Assembly (NCBI GenBank): GCA_034509495.1
Contig: CM067504.1
Location: forward strand, 6,864,256-6,928,255
Source: Acestrorhynchus altus
Lineage: Eukaryota; Chordata; Actinopteri; Characiformes; Acestrorhynchidae
Direction: 5' to 3'
DNA: 64,000 bases
The position numbers were made by a program, and so were the translations under genes. Under the pieces are notes generated by a model. The model saw only the letters and a program-made list of their open reading frames with translations, was not told where the DNA came from and searched no databases. Of the stretch, positions 1 to 10,868 are shown one piece after another (the stretch's first letter is position 1; the number at the start of each line of letters is the position of its first letter).

Positions 1-59
1 TCAATTTGTGAAGCCCTGTGAACACTTTCTAGATGCACTGGGTCAACACCCAAAATGGT

Positions 60-90
60 TTCTTAACTTTTCACCAGTAGTATACATATA
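60..90. repeat. Terminus-like motif of a DNA transposon family
   Basis: The motif ACCAGTAGTATAC resembles ends that recur in this window, for example GACCAGTAGTGTA near 53494 and GACCAGTAGTTTA near 55330. I read it as the edge of a decayed non-autonomous DNA element. The rest of the first 120 bases shows nothing else recognisable. Confidence 0.3.
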
Positions 91-149
91 TTATACAGTG
101 GCATGTTTTTAATCAAGAGATTACATCATCTCTGACATGGTAGAGGTGT

Positions 150-430
150 GTTTGATCCACACATGCCAGTGCAACACACACTTACACACCTCCACCATGT
201 CAATGACACTGCATTGCTGAGACACCCACATAATACCTGCTCTGTGGTGGTCCCGTGGGGTCCTGAACATTGAAGAACAGGGTAAAAGAAGGCTAACACG
301 GTGTGCCTCGAAACAAATGGACAGCAGTCTAATTATAGAACTGTGAAGTGCTCCTGTGTGGTCAGTGAAGCTGATAAAATTAACACTGAGTGTAGAACCA
401 AGAAGGTGGTCATAATGTTGTGGTTGATGA
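150..430 (+). mobile_element. 3' half of a foldback-type DNA element (family C)
   Basis: This segment matches the right half of the full-length copy at 56605-57234. Shared blocks include the run of CAACACACACT, GGTCCTGACCATTGA-like and GTGTAGAACCAAGAAGG-like sequence, and the end resembles GTTATGGCTGAT. The left inverted arm is missing. It carries no coding sequence. Its right end passes straight into a (GATA)n array, so the microsatellite appears to have grown at the element's terminus. Confidence 0.6.
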
Positions 431-438
431 TAAAGCAG

Positions 439-440
439 TA

Positions 441-526
<86 letters not shown>
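439..526. repeat. (GATA)n microsatellite
   Basis: About 22 uninterrupted tetranucleotide units. Translations of this tract are low-complexity artefacts. Confidence 0.97.
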
Positions 527-1016
527 GGAGATGGTTGCTTTGTGAATATTATACATGTGAATATGACAATAAAGATAATCGAATAAGAAAGAAAGTTTCA
601 TTCAGCACTTCAGAAGCAGCTATTGTGCAGAGCTCGTGGGGTAGCGCCTAATTGCTTATCTATTTCTGTCATTATACAAAAGAAGTGTGTGAGAGCTAAG
701 CTGTGTAAGGTGTGGATTAACATTTCATTTTCAAATAAATTGCTTTCCTCATAAAAGCCGCTTTTTGGACGTCACAAAAAACAGCATGTTTTTTTTTTCT
801 GCAGTAAAAGAAAATGCAAAGTTGAAGGTTAATTCTGAGCTACAATTGAACATGAGTGACAGCATTATTTTAAAAAGTCATCTGACAGTTAGCTCCCACT
901 CAATGTGTGCTCAATGTGTGCTTGAAATACTCGTATTAGCTTTGACTTAAGCATTGGCATTGAAAATGAAGAAAAACGTTTAATGACCACCTTTCTCCAT
1001 TTTGACCCATTCACGG
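527..1016. other. Unassigned AT-rich sequence
   Basis: I see no gene, repeat family or structured element here beyond a short poly-T run near 788. Confidence 0.5.
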
Positions 1017-2140
1017 TACATTTACATTTATGGCATTTAGTGGACGCCCTTACCCAGAGTGACAAACAAAAGTGCTTTACTGTTCACTCAGATATCCTTA
1101 GCTAGTAGACGAGGCTAGAATCCAAAGTTTCCTCATGCTCAGATTCCGTTGAAAACAAATGTCAGATTGTTTTGACTAATAAGATTCTGTATAGATCTTC
1201 TTGGAGTTAAATACTTTTGAAACAGACGGGTCTTCAGTCTGCATTTGAACACAATGCTGGTCCATTTTTGGCTTTATAGGCCAGCATAAAGGTTCTGAAT
1301 CTGATACGGGCAGCTTCTTTAATTCCCCTGAGGGAACCCTCCCAAGGGATCAATAAAGTTCTATTCTATTCTACAGGAAGCCAATGAAGGGGACGCAGCA
1401 GAGGCTGATTTACATGACTGAATTTGGGGACGTTGAAGACGAGCCACGCCACTGCGTTCTGAATGAGTTGCAATGGTCTGATGGTCTGCATAGGAAGAGA
1501 GCGCGGTAGTCTACTCTTGACATGAACAAACACCTGAGTTGCCTCTCTAGACAGAAATGGTCAGATTTTCATGATATTTAAAGAAGAAATCTGCATGACC
1601 AAGTCATGTTTGCAATGTGCTGAGAACGATAAATGGTCATCCGCCACTACACTAGGGCTCCGTGCTTCTGCAGATGGAGTGACCATTGAGTTCTCAAGGG
1701 ATATGGTGAGATCAGCGTGTGGACAGGTGGTTGCAGGAATGAATAGTCTTGCTGGGGTTGAGTTTGAGGTGATGGGCTGCCAACCATGATGAGACATCAG
1801 AGAGGCAAGCTGAGATACGGGATGAGACCTGGGTGTCGGAAGGTGGGAAAGAGAGGATGAGTTGAGTGTCATCAGCAGAGCAGTGGTAAGAAAACCCTGA
1901 GAAGTTATTACTTTACCAAGAGAAATAGTGTGGAGAAAAAAGAGAAGAGGTCTGAGGACTGAACCTTGTAGAACACCAGTGGAGAGTCTGCATGGAGTAA
2001 ATGTGGCACCCTGCCATGTTACCTGGTAAGAACGCTCTTCCAGGTATGATGTAAACCATCGCAATGCATAACCAGTGATACCAAGGCTACTGAAGACTGG
2101 CAGGAGGATCTTGTGGTCTACTGTGTCAAAGGCTGCAGAG
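1017..2140 (-). mobile_element. L2-type LINE, 5'-truncated: end of reverse transcriptase plus 3' UTR
   Basis: On the minus strand the segment encodes the palm region of a LINE reverse transcriptase, including a TGVLQGSVL stretch (a variant of the usual GVPQGSVLGP). A frame change follows, and then SADDTQL, where the catalytic Y-A-D-D has lost its tyrosine. The 3' UTR ends near 1017 in the typical L2 tail, whose reverse complement contains GCATTTAGTGGACGCC. The segment is broken by at least one frameshift and by a 57-bp insertion at 1316-1372. It is a dead 5'-truncated copy. Assignment to the L2 clade rests on recalled family features plus similarity to two other copies in this window. Confidence 0.8.
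1316..1372 (+). mobile_element. Nested Rex1-like LINE 3' tail
   Basis: A short block containing GAGGGAACCCTCCCAAGG, then ATCAATAAAGTTC and TTCTA units, interrupts the L2 3' UTR between GCAGCT and ACAGGAAGCC. The same tail recurs at 9848-9929 and 45171-45284. It represents a severely 5'-truncated LINE insertion. Confidence 0.65.
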
Positions 2141-2879
2141 GCTTCACACTATGCAAGCCCAAATGCAATCATTCATTTTTGACAATCATTAACATCTGCT
2201 TTTTGACTCATTTTCTACACACTGAATAGGACATTAAGTTGCACACACTGCAGGTATTTTTAGACCAATCATCAGTGTGCAATGCCAAAGGCAAGAGCTT
2301 GAACTTGCTACCTCCTTAAACATGCAAAAAATAAGACAACAGCAACTTGAGTAAACATTCAGCAGTTTAAAGTCCTTTCATGTACTCAACACAGTATTCG
2401 TGACCTGGTACTCAACAGGTCAATTTTAGTTCATAGTTAACATCAGTTACACACTAGCCCCACCCAGGACTTGATTCCCGAAAGCCCTATCGAATCCATT
2501 GTCATCTTCAAGACATTGAAAAAACCTTTCCATCAGTGTGAATTTGACGAAACAGTCTCAACAAGCAAAAATAAAGCTATTCCATGCACAAAACACTCCC
2601 AAAGAGATGAGGAATAATATTAAAATATATCTGTCTAGAAGGAGTTAGAAAGGCTATGGGACTCTTTGTGAACCTCAGGGAGAAAAGACAAAACTTGAAA
2701 CTGTGATGAATGTTCACAAAAGTGCCGACCAAACTTCTTCCAAGAAGTCAGTGACTCAGCTGAACCTTGAGTCATGTTCAGAACCCATGTGGGCGCAGCC
2801 ATGTGGGAGTTGAGGCCACATGTGGGAGTTGAGGATGCCATGATCTATCCTCTACACAGAAATTACTCACACCTGGAGA
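2141..2879. other. Unassigned sequence
   Basis: No gene or repeat family recognised. A 17-bp direct duplication (CATGTGGGAGTTGAGG) occurs twice between about 2800 and 2834. Confidence 0.4.
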
Positions 2880-4530
2880 TGGCAGGGAGCACTGGGAGAG
2901 TCGTGTTTTTTTGACTTCTCCATAGTGCCTTCAACACCATCCAGCCTGTCCTGCTAAAGGAGAAGCTGAATGTGGCACAGGTGGATACTGCCCGTTATCC
3001 TGGATCACTGACTCTTTGACCCGAGTATGTGTGTCTACAGAACTGTGTCAGACCAGACCGTTATCAGTACAGGTGCCCCACAGGAGATTATTCACGCTAT
3101 CATTCTTTTCACTTTTTCTACTGATTTCATGAAGTACTCTGAGATGTGCCAATTTCAATCCAACATTTATTAGATGATGCAGGACCTTCATTCACCAATA
3201 TCTTCCTCAATTTGAGAAAAGTCTTAACACTAATTCTGTCACATTGACGTGTTTTTAAGCTCTTCACAGCTTTGCTCTTATAGTGATGGATCCTTGTAAG
3301 TGTTACAAATATTGGTGTCCGAATCCCCAATGCTCAAAAGAGGATGTCTTCTTTGTAGTACCCTTCTACCCTTGTGTAGTTGTACACTGTTCTGTACACT
3401 TTTTTGTAAACTATAATGAATATCTTCAGTGTGGATGAGCCAAATTCACAGTCCTAGACCTGTAAATGGGAAACAAATGAAGAGGGTCACAGATCACTAT
3501 TCCAGGTCAGCAACAATGGGCATTTGTGTTTGTGAATGGGACAGGGTCAGGGCAGGAGACCAAGGGTCAGGGTCAGGGTCAGGACAGACTGTGTACCTTG
3601 CATATTGCTATGTGTGGAACTACATGCATTGTCAAGGAGAGATGTTTCAAGTTTCAAGTTTGGATGGTGGGTTCTGGGTGCCGTGTTCATGTTTGCTGTC
3701 TTTTGGTCTTCAAGCACCGTTTGTTACCTTGGCAATATGTGTGCATGAGTCTGGGGGGTTTCAAATATCTACAGTCGTTCTCCTAAATCATATAGAATCT
3801 TTACAACAAAACAAGGGTCACGAATCATTGGTGAATGAGGCCCAATGTTGCAGTAGGGTGTGTTAATGAGAGGAGAGATTTTGGCGAACAGATTTGTGGA
3901 CAGGTGTCAGCACAATCATCTGAACAACACCAAGAAGGCAAAGAAGTGTGTGGTGGATTTTTGGAAAATTAAGCCTCCTCAGGCTCCTGTCACCATCCTC
4001 GGTGAGAACATTGAGGTGATTAACACCTACACGTGTCTGAGTGTGCAACTGTGTGACAAGCTGGGATGGGAGGTGAACATAAACAGAATCTGCAAGAAGG
4101 GCCAGAGCCAACTTTACTTGCTGGGGAGGCTGAGATTCTTTGGTTGGAGAGGTCATTTGCTGAGAACTTTCTAGGGTTTGTAGTGTCAAGTGCCATTTTT
4201 TATGCTTTTCCAAGCTGGGGCAGCAGTATTACACCAAAGGACGCAGACAAACTAAACAAGATCGTTAGAAAGGCCGACTGACTCCTGGGGGCTAGACTGG
4301 ACGGAGTAGAGAAGGTGGCGGAGAGAAGGACACAGCCAAAAGAGGTCAGTGATCACAAGCAACCCCTCCCATCCACTCTATAAAACATTACAGAGACAGA
4401 GGAGGACTCTGACCAGGCCAATTCTCCCTGCGGCCATCAGACTGTACATGTCTGCACTCTAATATATTATTCCCCATGCACTGTATGTATCATCTGCAGT
4501 GGACACTTTATGGCTGCATATTTTGCACTG
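2880..4530 (+). mobile_element. Rex1/Babar-like LINE reverse transcriptase relic, interrupted
   Basis: Motif A (FFDFS with a frameshifted A-F-N-T-I) lies near 2910-2945. A degraded GAPQG motif lies near 3070-3095, and an SEMCQFQ stretch follows. The catalytic LDDA box is at about 3170-3182. The frame resumes at 3854 with a stretch equivalent to the family's R-E-L-V-D-R-F-V, then a segment around ILGENIEVINTYTCL, and K-K-G-Q-S-Q-L-Y-L near 4098-4125. Stops and frameshifts follow, then a 3' UTR running to about 4530. The 661-bp insertion at 3183-3843 splits it at the catalytic aspartates. It is a dead copy missing its 5' part. Confidence 0.75.
3183..3843. mobile_element. Non-autonomous DNA element with terminal inverted repeats
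   Basis: The left end (GACCTTCATTCACCAAT) and the right end (ATTGGTGAATGAGGCC) are inverted copies. The flanks GATGATGCAG (3173-3182) and AATGTTGCAG (3844-3853) match at 8 of 10 positions and look like a target-site duplication. Removing the element and one flank restores the LINE reading frame. It has no transposase, and inside it holds a short (GGGTCA)n tract at about 3540-3585. Confidence 0.7.
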
Positions 4531-5314
4531 GTCATGTTCTTTTGCACCTCACTGCATTCACAGCAATATTGTTCAGGTAGTTTATTTCTTACTGTAGCTG
4601 TAAACTACATCACCTGTGGATAACAGGTACTACAACACTTATAGTAGCAGACACTGTGAGCCTAACTGTAATAGGAACTGAATGAGCACCATTCTAGAAA
4701 ACAACCAAACTGTAGATATTTGAAATCAACAACACCTCAACCACCACCTCCCTTCAGCACTCAGTGAGAAGATCTGTCTCATGTGTTGCCAAGGAAACGA
4801 CACTGGCTTCCAGACCAAAAGAAATATGACAGAACCTGCTGGCCAAGGATACGTTAACCCCAATAAGGGGGAAAGTAGACTTTATAGATACTTCTATTAA
4901 AATAACGAGGCATGTTCTTAGTAGCACAGAAGATACTGACTAGAAGCTCTGTGTTGAAGTTTAGTTTCTCAACCTTTGGGCTGTGAAGTGCTCTCTAGTG
5001 GTTGGCAGGCCCATCCTGAGATGGAGACAGTAGTCTATAGTGGACCATCTGTACTTGTTCGTACGTCTCTCGTTTTTTTTCCATGTGCTGGAAGAGTTGG
5101 GACCAGCAGATTCTGCTTTTTCTACATGAAGAGCGTCAATGTCCGAGTATAAACACCAGACTTTTTTCCAGTGTGCAAACAGATGGGGGAGCTAGAAGAA
5201 ACATTCGACGAAATTTACAAAAAGTGTGATGAATTGAAATTGTACACATTTCATTTAATGCTGTAAATATAACTACACACATATGTGTCTTAGGAACAGT
5301 GATACACACACACA

Positions 5315-5318
<4 letters not shown>
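4531..5318. other. Unassigned sequence
   Basis: No gene or known repeat family recognised. Confidence 0.4.

Positions 5319-5352
<34 letters not shown>
5319..5352. repeat. (CT)n microsatellite
   Basis: Uninterrupted CT dinucleotides for about 34 bases, followed by an impure CT-rich tail. Confidence 0.95.
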
Positions 5353-5356
<4 letters not shown>

Positions 5357-5640
5357 TCTCTCTGTTTATTATTATTTTATTTTACCTTACTCTCATGTGT
5401 ATTCTCTGTTTGTTTTGCATGTACACTGCTGGAACATTCTAATTTCCCCTATGGGCATTAATAATGTCTTATCTAAGTTACAAATAAGCCAGACGAACAT
5501 CTGCAGGCCTCACTCGCTTCAGATAAAGTCAGCATACATGATTACACCATTAGAAAGGGACTGGTTACAAGTATTATGAGTTGCAAGGTGGAAACCACTG
5601 TGAAACAAGAACACCGTACGGGTTATCTCACATTTGTCCA

Positions 5641-7095
5641 AAAATGTGAGATAGCCCCCAGGTCTTTTGGAATAATGTTGCTTGGAATGACGAGTCGAAA
5701 ACGATTCTATTTACACCTGGCGTGAAGCTAACATGGTCATTTCTTTTCATACCAAAAGACTTCAGGTTCTGCGCTGTGCTAAGTGGCGACCGATGGTAGC
5801 AGCTTTATTCTGTGCCACTGAGTGGAATTCTTCAGTGTCTCATTAACCTGAGTCTGTAGCAAGAGCAAGTGCCTATGTGGTGGAAAACATCCTGTCTGGT
5901 TCCTGTTGCAAAGAACTCATCTGCCTCTTCTCTCAATGACTTCAGACCAATGGCCCTCACATCCCATGTGATGAAGGTCCTGGAAAGACTGGTGCTGCTA
6001 CATCTCAGACCTCAAGTCAGCCCATTTCTGGACCCTCTGCAGTTTGCTTATCAACAGCTTATCCAACAGTATGGATGATGCAGTAATTTTCCTACTGCAG
6101 AGGGCGCACTCCCATCTGGACCACAACACCACCACAGTGAGAATCACTTTCTTTGACTTCTCAAGTGCATTTAACACCATCCAACCCCTCAAGCTTGTGG
6201 AGAAGATGAGCAGACTCTACTTTCTGAGGAAGCTCATGTCCTCCAATGTGTGCAGTAAAATGTTGGCCATCTTCAAATCAGTCTGTTGGGGAGGCTGCAT
6301 CGAAGCTGGAGACCAAGACGAAGAAGACGAACAAACTGATAAAGAAGTCCAGCTCGTTTCTTGGATGCTTACTGGAGAGTTTTGAGGCGGTGTGGAAAAG
6401 ATAATGCTCAACACACTGACTGCTATCCTGGACAACAAATCTCAACCCCCTCCATGACTTACTGGTCAGACAGCAGAGCAGTACCAACACCAGACTCATT
6501 CGGCTCTGCTGTAGCAAAGAACACTATAGGAGGTTGTTTGTACCCACAGTGATCACAGTCCTCCTGTGTTGGGACATTATTACACACTGAGCCACTAACA
6601 GGACATGCTCACTAATTTTGTCTGGACATTATTATTCCTATCCAATCACTGCACTGACACTTTATCTACATGTAAATAATTAACAGATTGACTGAATTAT
6701 TGCTCTTCTATCCATATCGTTTTGATATTCTATTCATATCTTTGCACAGACAGTTTACATGTACATGTACACAGGATTACTGAGCCTTCATATGTAGCAT
6801 ATGGTCAAATGTACTATAGTATCTTGTGTACTGTATTATGACAATTGGTCCAGCATAATACTTATGTATCTTCTTATTACATACTAATACTCATAACAGC
6901 ATCCTTCTGTCCTGTAGTTCTATCTATCAAACATGGTGGTAGTAGTTATGGTGGAAAGTCATGAAAGCAGCTGTCTTAGAAATCTTAGAGAAGAATGTCT
7001 GTGATCTGAACACATATCTGAATGGTTTGGTTTTGGTGTGGCCTCGTCAAAATCCTGTCTTGAACCCCATTAAGATGCAATAACCAGACACTCAA
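5641..7095 (+). mobile_element. Tc1-like transposase relic split by a LINE
   Basis: Near 5665-5712 the plus strand encodes F-W-N-N-V-A-W-N-D-E-S-K, the usual context of the first catalytic aspartate in Tc1-like transposases. Near 6925-6950 it encodes a K-H-G-G-G-S motif. Near 7030-7080 it encodes W-P-R-Q-N-P-V-L-N-P-I-K, the degraded equivalent of W-P-S-Q-S-P-D-L-N-P-I-E, with the catalytic glutamate replaced by lysine. The region of the second aspartate is missing. A Rex1-like LINE occupies the gap between the first and second blocks. It is a non-functional relic. Confidence 0.55.
5765..6900 (+). mobile_element. Rex1/Babar-like LINE with internal deletion of the catalytic box
   Basis: The segment encodes LNDFRPMALTSHVMKVLERL at about 5933-5992, followed by F-L-D-P-L-Q-F-A-Y and then motif A (FFDFSSAFNTIQP) at 6150-6188. 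The frame then jumps within a few codons to the C-terminal block S-R-L-Y-F-L-R-K-L near 6208-6235. The Y-A-D-D palm segment between them has therefore been deleted. A second small deletion lies near 6270. The 3' UTR is AT-rich and its end is ill-defined. It is a dead copy, and its 5' end lies inside a Tc1-like relic. Confidence 0.75.
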
Positions 7096-7117
7096 CAGGC
7101 AGTCCATTCATGAAAGC

Positions 7118-7330
7118 TAGGGTGACCATACATGCTCATTTTCCTGGATATGTTCCCCTTTTGAGGAAAAAAAGGAAAGACATCCAGACAGGATTTCTAA
7201 ATTGTATAAAATGTCCAGGAATTTATACTGATTTAAAGTCAGTCATTGCTTCTACTTGAAGCCCCCCCGTTCACTACATCCTAACCATGGAGGATGCCTG
7301 TCCCCAGTGACCTCGTTTTTGAAAACCAAA
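7118..7330 (+). repeat. Interspersed DNA-element fragment (family G)
   Basis: It begins AGGGTGACCATACATGCTC and shares blocks with 26845-27010, including the C-C-T-C-T-T-T-T or C-C-C-C-T-T-T-T tract, the T-A-A-A-A-T-G-T-C-C context and ATTGCTTCTAC. No coding capacity. The class is not determined. Confidence 0.5.
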
Positions 7331-8930
7331 AAATCATCACTCTATAAAAGCCCCTCACTGCAGGTGAATTAAAGCAATACCTTTGAAGAAAGTAGTGAAT
7401 CTCGTATCAGATTTGTCCTGAACACCCCCAGCCAGCGCCTGTATATATTCAATTCCATCACCAGCTCACCTGTTTTAACATCATTAAGCACTAATATACA
7501 AAACCAGTTGTTGGATGAGAGCTAGACTCACATGAGGAGAGCTTTGTAGATGTATTAATGAACAGTGATGGAAAACCACTACTTTTTGTATGAATTCTAA
7601 ATGTAGTGTTTAACACTTACTGCCCATATATGGAAATTAAATGTCCTTTGATAAATGAAACTATTAATTATGTTTTTGTTTTAATTTAATTATGATTACA
7701 TTGTGTTTTCTATTTCCTCATATTCTTGTTGTCTTATTGTACAATTTGTGTCAGGACCTGAAACCATTTAGCATAATTTAGAGCAACAATAGAGAAAATC
7801 AAGAACACAACACTGTGCATCCTTTTTCCTTTTCTATTTTTTGCAGCACTGTACATTCATACTGGATAAAACAGTGTAAATACAGTAATTACAAACATTC
7901 ATATTTCAAGGGACTAAAGTCATTGGAAATGTGCTGCTTAGTTGCATCTTGAGCTGTTGTGTGTTGTTGCATCATTAATTTATCCACAAGGGAGGTAGCA
8001 GAGGCCTAAATTTCATTCTGGTATGGCATTAACATCTGGAGTCTGCTGCTCTTGTTTATCATCCTGAAGAACAAAGAAATCTCAGTGCCAGAAAAAGCAG
8101 GTCAACAGTGACAATCAAAAAACAATTAATGTGTCAAAATCAGTTCAGTGGAGAGTCAAGAAGCACAAGCCAGCTTTGCAAACCAGACACATGCTTACAC
8201 GAAAAAAGTACTATACAAATCAGCCGCACTAGGCAGAAATGTTTCAACAGCTTTATACATATGTGACTAAAAGTGTATTTCGGGAACCGTTCATGTTATA
8301 AATATAGCTTGACCTTTGTGTATATTCACAATTTTATAATGAAACACACAAACACAGAAAATCAACTCATCTGAACTGAGTATTTTACAAAGCAAGCCGT
8401 GCAATTTTATTTTCTGAATGTACACCTCAACCTATACCTGAATTTAACACTTATTCTAATTAAGTTAAACTTCATAACTACTGTTAACTAACTGTTTTCA
8501 TAATTTCACACTAAAAGTAAAAGTGTCAGGTTTAATTTTGATTATATATAAAGTGACATCTTTCATACCGTTTCTGTTTTACTGTTCGTTTGTTTGCCAT
8601 TTAGCTCCTGAGAATCAGAAATCCAGAATCTTAAGTTATTGGTATATTTAAATTCAAGTTTGACTAAATGACAAAGAACTAAATTAAAAGAAAGCTTGAA
8701 ATATATCACTTTAACTGTAAGGGATATAACATTTGACAGTTTATATTTATGAATTAAATTATGAACAAAACTTTTAAAAAATGAATGGGACATTCCATTC
8801 CAAGTTGTGCAGGCATTTAACATTCTTCAATACTGTGTCAAAGGTTTACTGGGAATATGACCTAGAAGACATTACCACCCACAGTGGACAGTGAAGTATA
8901 GGATAGTAATGATCATGTCAACATGAAACT
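7331..8930. other. Unassigned AT-rich sequence
   Basis: No gene, repeat family or long structure recognised. Confidence 0.4.
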
Positions 8931-8934
8931 GTCA

Positions 8935-9125
8935 GTGTCAACAGACAAGCGACTGGCAGAAATCACATTCATATTTAATGCAGGGTGATGATTTTGGAGG
9001 AAGCTGTAAGAGAGCTTGGGCTGGAGTTCAGGTGCCTTCTGCTTGAGGTAGGAAGCGCTGATTAGTGCTGCCAGGAATGATAGATGACAATGTTAAAAGG
9101 GAGGAGACGGGGTGGTGGACGGTTA
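8935..9125. other. Candidate conserved non-coding segment
   Basis: Unique, mixed-composition sequence with ATTCATATTTAATGCAGG, GCTGATTAGTGCTG and TGATAGATGACA-like blocks. It has no open frame and no resemblance to the repeats in the window. The call is by appearance only. Confidence 0.25.
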
Positions 9126-9847
9126 CAAAAACATGAACTAGGTAGAGATGAATATATGAGATGTTAGATTGCAAGGAGGGGCTTCAGACATGTTCCACTA
9201 GTTATGTCACAACACTCACCTCTCATTGAATGACAACCAAAAATAAGCTCTTCTTCGAGGGTTTTTAACTTTTAATGCAGGTTACTGTAAACTCTTTACC
9301 ATGTGAAACTGTATTTCGTGTTTTGTTTTGTTTTTTTTAGCAGATTGTTTTGTTCATTTATTATGAAATGCTGTCACAATGTAGAGCAACAAACACATGC
9401 TGAGGCAAGCAAGTCTCAAGGCTCGATCTGAGATGCAGCAATATTTGTTTGCGTGTGTCCAGTAGCTCTCTATAAAGCATCCACTCAATCTGGTCTCTAT
9501 TTAGATTGGTTGTATAGGATGTGTTTACAAAATGACACTTTCTGAAATAGTATTTAACTAATTCGCTGTACAGTTCATACAAATACAATGCAGGCACTTT
9601 ACATTACGGTACAGGTAACACAATCCGCAGCAGTGACAGTCTGGAATACCCTTTCAGGTCATGGAGCTCTCGCCATCTGTGCCAAGCTGGTCTTTATCCT
9701 AGTTTTAGGAAAACGTCTGTCATGCTCCCCTTTTGAGTTGTAAGTCTGTGTTTTTCTTTGGTTTGACAGTGGGTGAATGAGAAGATGAAGATTGAGTTTG
9801 ATATTCTGATCTCCATGTTCATAGTAGCTCTTGTAATTTAATTTCCT
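9126..9847. other. Unassigned sequence
   Basis: Nothing recognised. Confidence 0.4.
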
Positions 9848-9929
9848 TAATTTCCTTAATTTCCCTGAAGGAACCCTCCCAAGGGATCAATAAAGTTCTG
9901 TTCTATTCTATTCTATTCTATTCTATTCT
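9848..9929 (+). mobile_element. Solo Rex1-like LINE 3' tail with (TTCTA)n
   Basis: It contains TTTCCCTGAAGGAACCCTCC, then ATCAATAAAGTTCTG and about six TTCTA units. No LINE body precedes it, so this is an extreme 5'-truncated insertion. Confidence 0.65.
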
Positions 9930-10868
9930 TGTATTGCCATTCTCTTCATTTCAGCTCTATCAGCAGCATCATGGACACTCAGCTGAAGGTGCCAGACTCT
10001 CTTTCAGAGGTGGTGTATATGATGTAAGTATGTAGACATCACTGATAACATGTATTAGAAAAAAATTGTTTCCACCTCACTCAGGAATACAACTGCTTTC
10101 AGAACAAAAATCTTAATGAGTACCACTTCGGAAAGATTTGGAAAGACTTTTCCATTGCTTTACTGCGTAATTCCTGTTCATACTAAAAAACATGGATCCT
10201 TGGAGGGGCTTAAATCAAGAGAAGAAACAGATCACGTATCGTTTTGTCTAAAGCCATTTTCCTTAAGGAATTTAAGGGGAAACAACTGTGACAAAGTTGA
10301 TCTCTAAACGAAACTCACTTGTCTTTACTGATGCTGCAAACGCTGGAAGCCGAATAATGAGTTCTGAAGATTCAAACATTTTAGCTGTCCAGAGCCAATC
10401 AAATGTCTCAGAAGTCAGTGGATATTGGTTTTCCCTCCGCCTTAAACATATTGATAAATCAGCTGTTTTTCATGGCCTGTTTTCATCTAGCCCAGTCAAT
10501 CAATAGGATTGACCATGCATTTGATCTTCTGAAGGTAAGACAGAAGGTAAAAATGCCATCCAAACAAGCAATAAGCAGAAGTGGCTACATCACATGCCTG
10601 ATTATGCATCAACAGAGAAGATACTGGGCACTTTGTGATGACTACAGGTCACAGGCTTCACAAAGTCATGGACTGCAAAGGATTTCCAAGCAAGTACAAA
10701 ATATGTAAATTTTATGCTAATTTGTCCAATTACTGTCCACTCAAAGGGAAGGATTATGTAGAAACAGGACTGTATCAAACAAGATTAATCCAAGACCCCT
10801 GAATTAAATCTTACATTCTATACTTTAAACTTGCAGTCATTGTCTCAGTAAAAATAAACTGTGTAGCA
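9930..10868. other. Unassigned sequence
   Basis: A few short open frames occur but none has a recognisable product. Nothing else seen. Confidence 0.4.

Noticed and set aside
3429..3866. 145-residue frame on the plus strand
   Set aside because: It lies wholly inside the non-coding MITE at 3183-3843 and includes translation of (GGGTCA)n. No family resemblance.
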